A stretch of 64,000 nt of DNA. Source: Bradyrhizobium prioriisuperbiae (GTDB lineage: Bacteria; Pseudomonadota; Alphaproteobacteria; Rhizobiales; Xanthobacteraceae). Of the stretch, positions 29,611-38,252 are shown piece after piece; position 1 is the first letter of the stretch; each line of letters starts with the position of its first letter. The stretch covers positions 4,762,501 to 4,826,500 of the forward strand of contig NZ_CP135921.1 in assembly GCF_032397745.1 (NCBI RefSeq), written 5' to 3'. The notes under the pieces were generated by a model. It did not search any database and was not told the origin of the DNA. It saw only the letters and a list, made by a program, of their open reading frames with translations. Made by a program: the position numbers and the translations under genes.

Positions 29611-30500
29611 CGGGTGATCTCCCTGCGGATGTCGACGGTGCGCAGGATCAACGAAATCAGTCCCAGCAGCACCAGCGTCAGCAGCACGGCGCTCGCCGCG
29701 GCCATCGGATATTGCAGCACACCGACGTCTTCATAGAATGCGCTGACCACCGAGGCCGAGCCGCCGCCGGACATCACCTTGACCACGAAGAAGTCGCCCA
29801 TCACGATCGACACCACGAAGATGGTGCCGAGTGCGATGCCGCTTTTCGACATCGGCACGATGATCAGGCGCATCACGTCGAGCCGGCTGGCGCCGGCGTC
29901 GACCGCGGCCTCGACCAGCTTCTTGTCGATCCGGGCCATGGCGTTGAAGATCGGCACGATCATGAAGATGGTGAGCTGATGCACATAGGCGATCACCACG
30001 GCGAGGTCGGAGAACAGCAGCACTTCGAGCGGCTGGTGGATGATCCCGGTGGCGCGCAATGCTTCGTTGATCAGGCCTTCCTTGCCGAGCAACGGGATCC
30101 ACGAAATCATGCGGATGATGTTCGAGGTCCAGAACGGCACGGTGCACACAAGAAACAGCCCGATGGCCAGCAGCGGGTTGCGGACATGGAACACCAGGAA
30201 ATAGGCGACGAAAAAGCCGATCAGCAGGGTGAAGAACCAGGTCAGCACCGTGAACTTGATGGTCGACAGATACAGGCTCAACGTCAGCGTCGAACTCAGC
30301 ACCTCGGTATAGTTCGACAGCGTGAAGTCCGGGGTCAGGCCGCCGAAACCGTCGGTGCCGAAAAAGCTCGCCGCCAGCACCACCAGGATCGGCGCCACGA
30401 AAAACGGCAGCAGCACCAGCACCAGCGGCAGCACATAGAGCCAGCCGGCGGTGCCGGGTTTGCCCGGCATCTTGTGTAAAGCGATGTGACTGCTCGCCAT
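29607..30500 (-). CDS. ABC transporter permease, PotB type
   Basis: This is a 297-residue membrane protein with the EAA loop VEAAVDAGASRLDVMRLIIVP and about six membrane spans. The first span, LYVLPLVLVLLPFFVAPILVV, follows a short cytoplasmic N-terminus. It lies downstream of the binding-protein gene, separated by 203 nt that hold a palindromic repeat. Confidence 0.92.
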   Translation of the reverse strand: MASSHIALHKMPGKPGTAGWLYVLPLVLVLLPFFVAPILVVLAASFFGTDGFGGLTPDFTLSNYTEVLSSTLTLSLYLSTIKFTVLTWFFTLLIGFFVAYFLVFHVRNPLLAIGLFLVCTVPFWTSNIIRMISWIPLLGKEGLINEALRATGIIHQPLEVLLFSDLAVVIAYVHQLTIFMIVPIFNAMARIDKKLVEAAVDAGASRLDVMRLIIVPMSKSGIALGTIFVVSIVMGDFFVVKVMSGGGSASVVSAFYEDVGVLQYPMAAASAVLLTLVLLGLISLILRTVDIRREITR

Positions 30501-30530
30501 CGTTTGCGACGACCTTTACGCTAGACTAAT

Positions 30531-30669
30531 CCGTCGTCCTGAGGTGGCCCTGCGAAGCAGGGCCCTCGAAGGGCGTCGGCCGATTCCTTAGAGAACTTTG
30601 GCCGCTCATCCTTCGAGGCTCGCCCAGCGGTGCAAGTGCACCGCAAGGGCTCGCACCTCAGGATGACGG
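30531..30669. repeat. Interspersed palindromic repeat, copy 2
   Basis: A hairpin-rich element of about 139 bp begins CCGTCGTCCTGAGGTGGC and ends CACCTCAGGATGACGG. It matches the reverse complement of the 28568-28688 element and, in its left half, the element at 58014-58105. It lies between the binding-protein and permease genes. Confidence 0.8.
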
Positions 30670-30703
30670 AGAGACGATAGAGCTGGACGCAACGAAGCAG
30701 GAA

Positions 30704-32056
30704 TCACGCCACCTTGAAGTCGTTCCAGCGCTTGTTCATGTAGGCGGCTTCGTCCATCAGCGTGTTCCAGCAGGAGATGTTCTTGACGCGCTCGAGGAAC
30801 GAGCCGCCGTCACGCTTGGTGCCGGCCTTCTCCATCGGTACGCCGTAGGGATCGTTGACCACCTGCGGGGCGGGTTTGCCGTCGTACCAGAAGTCCCATT
30901 CCGCTGATGTGAGGAACTTCTTCGCTGTCGAGGGCACCGGACTGTAGTAGCCGTAGCGGCCGACGAACGCGCCTTGCCATCCCGACAGATACCAGTTGAG
31001 ATATTCATAGGCCGCGTCGAGCTTCTTGCCGCTGAGGTGCTTCATCAGGCCCATGCCGTTGCACCAGCCGCGATAGCCCTCTTTGCCGTTCTTGACGTTG
31101 ACCGGCGCATAGACGCAGGGGATTTCCTTGACGCGGACCGCCGCCACCGCCGGCGACCACATCGACTGGATGACGACTTCGCCCGCCGCCATCAGCTGCA
31201 CGGATTGATCGAAGGTGGTCCAGGTGGCGCGGAACTGGCCGGCCTTCTTCAATTCGATCAGCTTGTTGCAGGTGAAGTCGATCTCTTCCTTGGTCATGTT
31301 GCCCTTGTTGGCGTACTTGATCAGGCCGGCGCTCTCGAAGCACAAAGCGGCGTCCATGATCCCGATCGCGGGCACGTCGAGGATCGCGGCCTTGCCCTTG
31401 AACTTCGGGTCGATCAGGTCCTTCCACTCGGTCACTTCGTGGCCGACCAGATCCGGGCGATAGCCGATGGAATCCGCGTTGTAGACCTGGGGCAGGAAGG
31501 TCGCCCATTCGGTGACGCCGTCATGCAGATCGGTCGCGTCGGGCTTGGCGATATACATCGCCTCATAGGGCGAGATGCCCTGGCGCGGGATCTTGTGGCC
31601 GTCGATCTCACCCTTGGTGAAGATCGGCAGGATGTTGTCGAACTCCTTGATCTTCTTGACCTGGATGCCCTGGATGACACCGCGCTTGGCGGCGAGTTTG
31701 GCCTGCCATCCCTCGAGATCGGCGATGTCGACGGTGTTGGGCTGGCTGATGAAACGGTTGATCGCGGCAGAGGTGTCGAGGTTCTGCATCGTCACCTTGA
31801 AGCCGAGGTCCTTGGCGGCCTGGTCGCCGATCGCCTTCACCACGGAGTAGGACACGCCGGCGTGCCGCAGCTCGATGTCCTTGATTTCCTGGGCCCAGAT
31901 CGTCGGGAAGCCGCCGACGAGGTCGGATCCCGCGGCGGCGCCGGCCAGCGCCGCGCCCGCCTTCAGCAGCGAACGACGGCTGAGCTTGCCGGACTTCTCT
32001 GCTGCCTTGCCGCCGGTTGTGGTGGGTTTCGGCTTTCGTCCATCATGGTCAGACAT
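30704..32056 (-). CDS. Extracellular solute-binding protein, polyamine-transporter type, Tat-exported
   Basis: This 450-residue protein has a twin-arginine signal (SRRSLLKAGAALAGAAAG) at residues 26-45. It resembles family 1/PotD-type binding proteins (YEYLNWYLSGWQGAFVGRYGYYSP near the C-terminus). The ATG at 32056 is preceded by GAGG and is preferred to the longer frame. As first gene of the cluster it defines the transporter's ligand. The neighbouring hydroxylase and amidase point to a nitrogenous compound, which is inferred. Confidence 0.9.
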   Translation of the reverse strand: MSDHDGRKPKPTTTGGKAAEKSGKLSRRSLLKAGAALAGAAAGSDLVGGFPTIWAQEIKDIELRHAGVSYSVVKAIGDQAAKDLGFKVTMQNLDTSAAINRFISQPNTVDIADLEGWQAKLAAKRGVIQGIQVKKIKEFDNILPIFTKGEIDGHKIPRQGISPYEAMYIAKPDATDLHDGVTEWATFLPQVYNADSIGYRPDLVGHEVTEWKDLIDPKFKGKAAILDVPAIGIMDAALCFESAGLIKYANKGNMTKEEIDFTCNKLIELKKAGQFRATWTTFDQSVQLMAAGEVVIQSMWSPAVAAVRVKEIPCVYAPVNVKNGKEGYRGWCNGMGLMKHLSGKKLDAAYEYLNWYLSGWQGAFVGRYGYYSPVPSTAKKFLTSAEWDFWYDGKPAPQVVNDPYGVPMEKAGTKRDGGSFLERVKNISCWNTLMDEAAYMNKRWNDFKVA

Positions 32057-32393
32057 CGCAATCCTCATCCGTTCCAGTGAAGGTCCGCAATGATCGGGGT
32101 GATCAGCTGCCGGTGTGTTCGATTTCGTGGATGAGGCTAGCGACCGCATTTTTCGAAGTAAAATTGGAAGAAAAAATTCTCGCCATAAGCCGGACTAATG
32201 ATCTGCATGCATGCTCCGTATTTCGGCAGCGATGCTCAATTCGCAAACAAGGCCCGGATGATCCCGGCGAAACAGGCTGCGAGATCATGCGCCGCGCCGG
32301 CCGCGTTAGGAGCAATTTCACCAATTCGCGCTAGCACGGAGCCATGCGGTGCCATCCGGCGGTCCGCTCTCGCGACCCCAGAACAGGTGCCCG
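32057..32393. other. Intergenic region between divergent transporter and chemoreceptor genes
   Basis: This 337-nt region contains an AT-richer tract around 32140-32180 that probably carries promoters for the leftward transporter cluster and the rightward chemoreceptor. TGCATGCATGC near 32205 is palindromic. No named operator was recognised. Confidence 0.4.
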
Positions 32394-34079
32394 ATGCTCG
32401 GCAATTTGCGGATTTCCTCCAAGCTCATGATCATGGTTGCGCTGTCGGTGCTCGGTATTGGCGCGGTGGCGGGCGTCGGACTGTCGGCGCTCAAGGACAA
32501 CCTGCTGGAGGACCGCAAGGCCAAGCTGCAGGAGCTCGTGCTGCTGGCGCGCCAGGCGCTTGATTCTGACCGCGAGGCGGCGAAAAAGGCCGGGCTGTCC
32601 GATGCCGATGTGATGGCGCGCAGCAAGGCGCTGATCCGCACACTGCGTTTCGACAAGGACAACTATTTCTACGCCCTCGACATGACGGGGACGGTGGTGG
32701 CAAACCCCAACGAGAAGGTCGAAGGCCGCAACCTGTTCAACACCCCGGATTCCAACGGTGTCTACTTCACGCGTCAGCAGGTTGAACTGGTGAGCAAGGG
32801 CCCAGGCGCCGGCTTCGTGGCGTTTCGCTTCCCGCGCCTCGGAACCGATCAACCCGCTCCGAAGCTCGCCTACGCGGTCGCGTACAAGCCCTATGACTGG
32901 GCCGTCGGCGGCGGAATTTATCTGGACGACGTCGACGCCATTTTCTGGTCGCACGTCAGGTCGATCGCATTTCTTGTCGGCATCGCGCTGCTGCTGGTTG
33001 TCGGCATGTCGCTGCTGCTGGGACGCAGCATCGTCAAGCCGATCACCGGCATGACGGCGGCGATGCGCAGCCTCGCAAGCGGCGACACCGCGACCGAGAT
33101 CCCGGCGCGCGAGCGCGGCGACGAGGTCGGCGCCATGGCGCAGTCGGTGCAGATCTTCAAGGACAACATGATCGAGGCCGAGCGGCTGCGCGGCGAGCAG
33201 GACGCGCTGAAGCGCAAGGCCGAGGCCGAGAAGAAGGGCTTCCTGACCCGGCTCGCCGACGAATTCGAAACCGGCGTGCGCACTTCGCTGGATACGCTGG
33301 GGCAATCGGCCACCGGCATGCGCACCATGTCGCAGAGCATGTCGGCGACCGCGGAAGAGGCCAGCCGGCAGGCCACCACCGTGGCCGCAGCCGCAAGCCA
33401 GGCCACCTCCAATGTGCAGACGGTTGCGGTCGCCACCGAAGAGTTGTCGTCGTCGGTGTCCGAGATCGGCCGCCAGGTAACGCAGTCGACCCAGATCGCG
33501 GCCAAGGCAGTGGAGGAGGCGAACCGCACCAATGTCACGGTGCAGGGGCTTTCGGCAGCGGCGCAGAAAATTGGCGACGTGGTGAAGCTGATCAGCGCGA
33601 TCGCCAGTCAGACCAATCTTCTGGCCCTCAATGCCACCATCGAAGCGGCACGCGCCGGCGAGGCCGGCCGTGGCTTCGCGGTGGTGGCCAGCGAGGTCAA
33701 GTCGCTTGCCAACCAGACGGCGCAGGCGACCGAGGAAATCTCCGCCCAGGTCGCCGCCATGCAGGGCGCCACCGGTGAGGCAGTGCAGGCCATCGCCAAT
33801 ATCGGCGGCACCATCGCCGCGATCAACGAGATCGCCACCACCATCGCCTCCGCCGTCGAGCAGCAGGGCGCGGCCACGCTGGAGATCGCGCGCAATGTAC
33901 AACAGGCGGCGCAAGGCACCGGCCAGGTCTCGCACAACATCGTCGGCGTCAATCACGCCGCGGGCCAGACCGGCACCGCCGCGAGCCAGGTGCTGCTCTC
34001 GGCCGAAGAGCTCTCGCAGCAGTCGGCGACGCTGCGTGCCGACGTCGATCATTTCCTGGCGAACATTCGCGCGGCGTGA
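32394..34079 (+). CDS. Methyl-accepting chemotaxis protein with single Cache sensor
   Basis: This is a 561-residue chemoreceptor. A first membrane segment lies at about residues 9-30 ([20 protein letters not shown]). A periplasmic sCache-type domain spans about 35-185 ([20 protein letters not shown]). A second membrane span is near 190-210, then HAMP ([16 protein letters not shown]) and the signalling domain, whose hairpin tip region is [24 protein letters not shown] split around the Glu-rich tip. The ATG at 32394 gives a normal N-terminus. The ligand is unknown, but it is divergent from a transporter cluster and could sense the same compound. Confidence 0.93.
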   Translation: MLGNLRISSKLMIMVALSVLGIGAVAGVGLSALKDNLLEDRKAKLQELVLLARQALDSDREAAKKAGLSDADVMARSKALIRTLRFDKDNYFYALDMTGTVVANPNEKVEGRNLFNTPDSNGVYFTRQQVELVSKGPGAGFVAFRFPRLGTDQPAPKLAYAVAYKPYDWAVGGGIYLDDVDAIFWSHVRSIAFLVGIALLLVVGMSLLLGRSIVKPITGMTAAMRSLASGDTATEIPARERGDEVGAMAQSVQIFKDNMIEAERLRGEQDALKRKAEAEKKGFLTRLADEFETGVRTSLDTLGQSATGMRTMSQSMSATAEEASRQATTVAAAASQATSNVQTVAVATEELSSSVSEIGRQVTQSTQIAAKAVEEANRTNVTVQGLSAAAQKIGDVVKLISAIASQTNLLALNATIEAARAGEAGRGFAVVASEVKSLANQTAQATEEISAQVAAMQGATGEAVQAIANIGGTIAAINEIATTIASAVEQQGAATLEIARNVQQAAQGTGQVSHNIVGVNHAAGQTGTAASQVLLSAEELSQQSATLRADVDHFLANIRAA

Positions 34080-34134
34080 ACGTTGCTTATTGTCGGGCAT
34101 CGCTGATGACCGACAGCGCCCATCACCACACTCA

Positions 34135-34235
34135 GCGTCATCACCGGGCTTGACCCGGTGATCCAGCTTAAGCGCCAAATTTCCATGGAAATTTCGAAGA
34201 AAGCTGGATTGCCGGGTCAAGCCCGGCAATGACGC
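34135..34235. repeat. Intergenic inverted repeat
   Basis: Imperfect arms of about 35 nt (left arm from 34135 with ACCGGGCTTGACCCGG, right arm ending at 34235 with CCGGGTCAAGCCCGG) flank a loop holding TTTCCATGGAAA. The element at 46422-46512 is built the same way, so this is a repeat family. Confidence 0.7.
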
Positions 34236-34352
34236 AGTGGGGATGATTGGCCCATCGCCAAACTGCCACTTGCGTAAAACTTGCATCCGGACTGACGTCG
34301 GTCGATAAGCCGCCGCACCAGTCATCGTGATCAAGCGAAATCGAACTCCCAA

Positions 34353-35294
34353 ATGACCAGCACCAACCCCGATCTCCAATCCGTCGTCACAGACATCGCC
34401 AACGAAATGGCGCAGCGCTCGGATCGGGGTGAGGTCGCCAGCTACATTCCCGAACTCGCCGGCGTCGACGCCAATCAGTTCGGCCTCGTGGTGATCGATG
34501 CAGACGGCAACATCGCGGCGGGCGGCGACAGCGAGGCGCCGTTTTCGATCCAGAGCATCTCGAAAGTGTTCACCCTGACGCTGGCGCTGGGCATGATCGG
34601 CGACCGGCTGTGGCGGCGGGTGGGGCGCGAACCTTCGGGCAATCCGTTCAACTCCATCGTGCAGCTGGAGCGCGAGCGCGGCGTGCCGCGCAATCCCTTC
34701 ATCAATGCGGGTGCGATCGCGGTCACCGACGTCATCGTATCGGGGCATCAGCCGCGGGAGTCGCTGGGAGAAATCCTGCGCTTCATGCGTTTTCTGGCGC
34801 AGGACTCCTCGATCGTGATCGATCACGCGGTCGCGGCCTCGGAAAAGCGCACCGGCTATCGCAACACCGCGCTCGCCAACTACATGAAATCCTTCGGCGT
34901 GCTCGAAAACCCGGTGGATTTCACCCTCGGCGTCTACTTCCATCATTGCGCCATCGCGATGTCATGCCGGCAACTCGCCATGGCCGGACGTTATCTCGCC
35001 CATTCCGGCACCAATCCCTCGACCGGTTTCTCGATTGTCCCGGCGGAGCGGGCGCGCCGGATCAATGCGCTGATGCTGACCTGCGGGCACTATGACGGCT
35101 CCGGCGAATTCGCCTATCGGGTCGGTCTGCCGGGCAAGAGCGGTGTGGGGGGCGGCATCCTGGCGATCGCGCCGGGCAAGGCGTCGATTGCGGTGTGGGC
35201 GCCGGGCCTCGATGCCAACGGCAATTCCCATCTCGGCCGGATCGCGCTGGAGGCGCTGACCCGGCGACTGGGCTGGTCGATCTTCGGGGTCTGA
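34353..35294 (+). CDS. glsA: Glutaminase A
   Basis: This 313-residue serine-dependent glutaminase has a beta-lactamase-like fold. The SxxK catalytic motif is Ser68-I-S-Lys71. Further family motifs are [25 protein letters not shown] and SGVGGGILA. It converts glutamine to glutamate and ammonia in the cytoplasm. It lies about 800 bp from glnII and converges on the DUF2735-like gene, so nitrogen-assimilation functions cluster here. A strong terminator follows it. Confidence 0.95.
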   Translation: MTSTNPDLQSVVTDIANEMAQRSDRGEVASYIPELAGVDANQFGLVVIDADGNIAAGGDSEAPFSIQSISKVFTLTLALGMIGDRLWRRVGREPSGNPFNSIVQLERERGVPRNPFINAGAIAVTDVIVSGHQPRESLGEILRFMRFLAQDSSIVIDHAVAASEKRTGYRNTALANYMKSFGVLENPVDFTLGVYFHHCAIAMSCRQLAMAGRYLAHSGTNPSTGFSIVPAERARRINALMLTCGHYDGSGEFAYRVGLPGKSGVGGGILAIAPGKASIAVWAPGLDANGNSHLGRIALEALTRRLGWSIFGV

Positions 35295-35315
35295 GTTTTA
35301 AGGGGCACAAATGAA

Positions 35316-35344
35316 AAGAGCCGAAACATGGTGTTTCGGCTCTT
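35316..35344 (+). terminator. Rho-independent-type terminator of glsA
   Basis: The 12-bp stem AAGAGCCGAAAC (35316-35327) and its perfect complement (35333-35344) enclose a 5-nt loop 21 bases after the glsA stop. The right arm is repeated directly at 35345-35356. The T-run is weak, as often in such genomes. It may also serve the convergent gene. Confidence 0.75.
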
Positions 35345-35413
35345 GTTTCGGCTCTTGGGTTGGGTCGCGCTGCAGCGGGCGGCAACACGGGGATGTCAGT
35401 CCTGCCGGCGACA

Positions 35414-35599
35414 TCAGTGGTCCAGGCCCCGCTTGGTCTCTTCGATCGCGGCCTCGTGGTACCAGCCGGACACGTCGATCGGCATGCGCTGCGGACCGGC
35501 TTCGGTCGCGGGCTTGGCTGTCTGGGCGGCGACGCCTGCACGGCCTCCCAGCGGAAACTGATAGATCCTGGCGGTCTGGCCAGGTGATAGACTAACCAT
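35414..35599 (-). CDS. DUF2735-like small protein
   Basis: This 61-residue protein has the central motif ARIYQFPLGGRA and a WYHEAAIEE segment near the C-terminus, matching my recollection of the DUF2735 family found near glutamine synthetase II in Rhizobiales. The ATG at 35599 follows AAGGAG at good spacing. It is divergent from glnII across about 510 nt. Its function is unknown; a role in nitrogen-status control of glutamine synthetase is a guess from context. Confidence 0.65.
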   Translation of the reverse strand: MVSLSPGQTARIYQFPLGGRAGVAAQTAKPATEAGPQRMPIDVSGWYHEAAIEETKRGLDH

Positions 35600-36109
35600 C
35601 AAATGCACTCCTTATCGGCCGCGCAAGAACGTGCGGGGCAATCATTATATAGGGAGTCGCCCCTCATTTGCGCCGCCTGCCTTATATGGCAGCAGTGTTT
35701 GCTTATAATATCAGCATATCGTGTGTGTGCGTGTAGGCTCAGCATGAGCGTCCTCGCCGGATCGGTTCCGACCTTCGAACACCTGGTCTACTGCCGACGC
35801 CCTGCGCAGTTCCGCCCTGACTGACTCGCTCTGGCTAAGAAGTATGCGATTTTGCTGCACTTGCGCGTGCTTACGAGAACGTCAGGAGCACTGCCCAATG
35901 GCCAGCGGGGGTGCGACATCTCGGCGCACTGCGGTGCAATGGCCTGTTCGACGCGGCGCGGTAGCCGGCGTCATCTTTGGCATAAGAAATGCTTAACAAA
36001 GGGCAGGCCGTTGGTGGCCAGTTTACGTATTGGACCGGGCCAGCCTTGGAAGTTCAGCCTTGGGAAGAATTTCTCACTCTACGCATCGTCAACTCAGCAA
36101 GAGATCGCA
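35600..36109. other. Long divergent control region upstream of glnII
   Basis: These 510 nt between the DUF2735-like gene and glnII hold the sigma-54 promoter listed separately, an AT-rich stretch at 35640-35740, and imperfect GCAC/GTGC dyads at 35857-35870 and 35926-35937. The dyads recall NtrC sites, but their spacing is shorter than the classic one. Confidence 0.5.
35976..35994 (+). promoter_or_regulatory. Sigma-54 promoter of glnII
   Basis: The sequence TTGGCATAAGAAATGCTT has the diagnostic GG (35979-35980) and GC (35991-35992) separated by exactly ten bases, the -24/-12 arrangement of RpoN promoters. Transcription would begin near 36004, giving a leader of about 105 nt before the glnII ATG. 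Control of glnII by NtrC and sigma-54 is known in rhizobia, which supports the call. Confidence 0.7.
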
Positions 36110-37147
36110 ATGACAAAGTATAGACTCGAGTACATCTGGCTCGACGGATACACCCCGACGCCGAATCTGCGCGGCAAGACCCAGATCAAGTCGTTCGACG
36201 CCTTCCCGACCCTCGAGCAGCTCCCGCTGTGGGGCTTCGACGGCTCGTCGACCATGCAGGCCGAAGGCCACAGCTCCGACTGCGTTCTCAAGCCGGTTGC
36301 GGTCTATCCGGACGCCGCCCGCACCAACGGCGTGCTGGTGATGTGCGAAGTCATGATGCCCGATGGCGTCACGCCCCATGCCTCGAACAAGCGCGCCACC
36401 ATCCTTGACGATGAAGGCGCCTGGTTCGGCTTCGAGCAGGAATACTTCTTCTACGAGGACGGTCGTCCGCTCGGCTTCCCGGAAGCCGGCTATCCGGCGC
36501 CGCAGGGCCCGTACTACACCGGCGTCGGCTACAAGAACGTCGGCGATGTCGCCCGCAAGATCGTCGAAGAGCATCTCGACCTCTGCCTCGCCGCCGGCAT
36601 CAACCACGAAGGCATCAACGCCGAAGTGGCGAAGGGCCAGTGGGAATTCCAGATCTTCGGCAAGGGCTCCAAAAAGGCCGCCGACGAAATGTGGATGGCC
36701 CGCTACCTGATGCTGCGCCTCACCGAGCAGTACGGCATCGACATCGAATTCCACTGCAAGCCGCTCGGCGATACCGACTGGAACGGCTCGGGCATGCACG
36801 CCAACTTCTCGACCACCTATATGCGCGAGACCGGTGGCAAGGAGTACTTCGAAGCGTTGATGAAGGCGTTCGAACTCAACCGCGAAGATCACATCGCGGT
36901 CTACGGTCCGGACAATCACCTGCGCCTGACCGGCAAGCACGAGACGGCCTCGATCCACCAGTTCAGCTGGGGCATTGCTGACCGCGGCGCATCGATCCGC
37001 GTGCCGCACTCGTTCATCAACAACAGCTACAAGGGCTATCTGGAAGATCGCCGCCCGAACTCCCAGGGCGACCCATACCAGATCGCATCGCAGATCCTGA
37101 AGACGATCGCGTCCGTGCCGGCCGGCGCCAAGGCAGCCGCGGCCTAA
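36110..37147 (+). CDS. glnII: Glutamine synthetase type II
   Basis: This 345-residue eukaryote-type glutamine synthetase starts MTKYRLEYIWLDG and has the catalytic-domain motifs GFEQEYFFYEDG (metal-binding glutamates), NHEGINAEVAKGQWEFQ and NGSGMHANFS. The length fits GSII of rhizobia, not the ~470-residue GSI. It makes glutamine from glutamate, ammonia and ATP. The ATG at 36110 is chosen because homology starts there, although the frame is open upstream. Expression is probably nitrogen-regulated from the sigma-54 promoter. Confidence 0.97.
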   Translation: MTKYRLEYIWLDGYTPTPNLRGKTQIKSFDAFPTLEQLPLWGFDGSSTMQAEGHSSDCVLKPVAVYPDAARTNGVLVMCEVMMPDGVTPHASNKRATILDDEGAWFGFEQEYFFYEDGRPLGFPEAGYPAPQGPYYTGVGYKNVGDVARKIVEEHLDLCLAAGINHEGINAEVAKGQWEFQIFGKGSKKAADEMWMARYLMLRLTEQYGIDIEFHCKPLGDTDWNGSGMHANFSTTYMRETGGKEYFEALMKAFELNREDHIAVYGPDNHLRLTGKHETASIHQFSWGIADRGASIRVPHSFINNSYKGYLEDRRPNSQGDPYQIASQILKTIASVPAGAKAAAA

Positions 37148-37158
37148 GCCACAACATC

Positions 37159-37186
37159 AAGGCCGGGACGGATGCGTCCCGGCCTT
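37159..37186 (+). terminator. Terminator of glnII
   Basis: A perfect 12-bp stem (AAGGCCGGGACG at 37159-37170, complement at 37175-37186) with GATG loop lies 12 bases after the glnII stop, followed by TGTCGTTT. Confidence 0.85.
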
Positions 37187-37400
37187 GTCGTTTGAGATCT
37201 CGTTGGAAACGCTTGAGCCATGCTCTACCCCTTTTGGCTCGGGCCAGAGCCGGGGCGGAGGTTGGTCACTTCCCCTCGGCTTGTTTCTGAGAGCGTGTTA
37301 TTCCGGCCTCATCGTTCGGGCAGCTCCTTCACAACAATTGTTCGCTTCTCGCCGCGCGCGCCATTGAAGCATCCCGTTGAGATGCGGCGCCGAGGTTGCC

Positions 37401-38174
37401 CTAGCAGTCCGCGACCGTCACGATGTAGGTGCCTTGAAGGCTCTCTCCCTTCCTGAGGCTGCGGGGCTGCAGGTTGGTTGGTCCCAGAGCCATGAAAGCA
37501 AAGTCGGGATTGCCACCATAGAACGACAGGAACAGCGCATTGGCCTGCGTCGCGTTCTGCTGGAATGTCACCGCCGCGCCTTTGCCCTGAAAGGACACCG
37601 ACGCGGGTGTGTCGCCGGAGGCCGTCCCCGGGGGATAGACCTTGCCGCCCGCGAACAGATCCTGCGCGAGGCGCAGACCCAGGCCGCAATAGCCGATCTG
37701 CCCAGGCTCCATGCTCCATACGCTCTTGATGATCTCGACATTGCGTTCGGCGGTCAGCGTTGTCCGCCATGTCCAGACGAAGGCTCCCGGCACGGCTGTG
37801 ACCGAGATGATCCGCGTCTCGCGGAAGGTGACGAGCGTGTCTCTCGCCCACACCACCTGCTGGATGAATCCGATTCCGTCGGCCGGAGGCAGCATTGCGG
37901 GTATACCGGATTGCTGCCGTCCGATCGGAATCTGGCGATTTGACGGCTCCGCGGACAGGCTCTCTTCCCAGAAATTCACATCGGACGCGCACAGCCCGAA
38001 CTGCAGTCCGTGGTGGTGCGGATGGTCAGGCGGGGGAGGTGCGACGACGTCCTTGCCGCTGGGAGTGAAGAGCCCCCGGAAGAACGACTTGAAGGGATCC
38101 TGATAGTGATAGACACCGCATAGCCTGCCATGGCTGTCGCGGATCTCCAGGGGGGTGTCGAGGTTCGCGTTCAT
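37401..38174 (-). CDS. PmoA-like (DUF6807-type) protein
   Basis: This 257-residue protein carries the DHPHHHGLQFGL motif and the pattern FRGLFTPSG typical of the so-called PmoA family, which is unrelated in function to methane monooxygenase and often sits near carbohydrate-active enzymes. No signal peptide is visible. It is 78 nt downstream of the GH76-like gene on the same strand, so both may act on one glycan-derived substrate. The start has GAGAGGA upstream. Confidence 0.7.
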   Translation of the reverse strand: MNANLDTPLEIRDSHGRLCGVYHYQDPFKSFFRGLFTPSGKDVVAPPPPDHPHHHGLQFGLCASDVNFWEESLSAEPSNRQIPIGRQQSGIPAMLPPADGIGFIQQVVWARDTLVTFRETRIISVTAVPGAFVWTWRTTLTAERNVEIIKSVWSMEPGQIGYCGLGLRLAQDLFAGGKVYPPGTASGDTPASVSFQGKGAAVTFQQNATQANALFLSFYGGNPDFAFMALGPTNLQPRSLRKGESLQGTYIVTVADC

Positions 38175-38252
38175 GACATCCTCTCGCGATGGCGTGTGTC
38201 GGGTGCGTGGCGGCCAGCAGATGGGCCGGCCGCCTGCTCGATTGCGTGGTCC

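Noticed and set aside
32331..34946. An 871-codon open frame on the minus strand
   Set aside because: It is antisense to the chemoreceptor and glutaminase genes, which have clear domains and start sites.
35855..35940. Classic NtrC sites upstream of glnII
   Set aside because: GCAC/GTGC dyads are present, but their spacing (4 and 6 bases) is shorter than the usual 7, so they are mentioned only as weak candidates.
35852..36109. Extended N-terminus of glnII
   Set aside because: The extension is out of character with GSII proteins and contains the sigma-54 promoter. The family start is at 36110.
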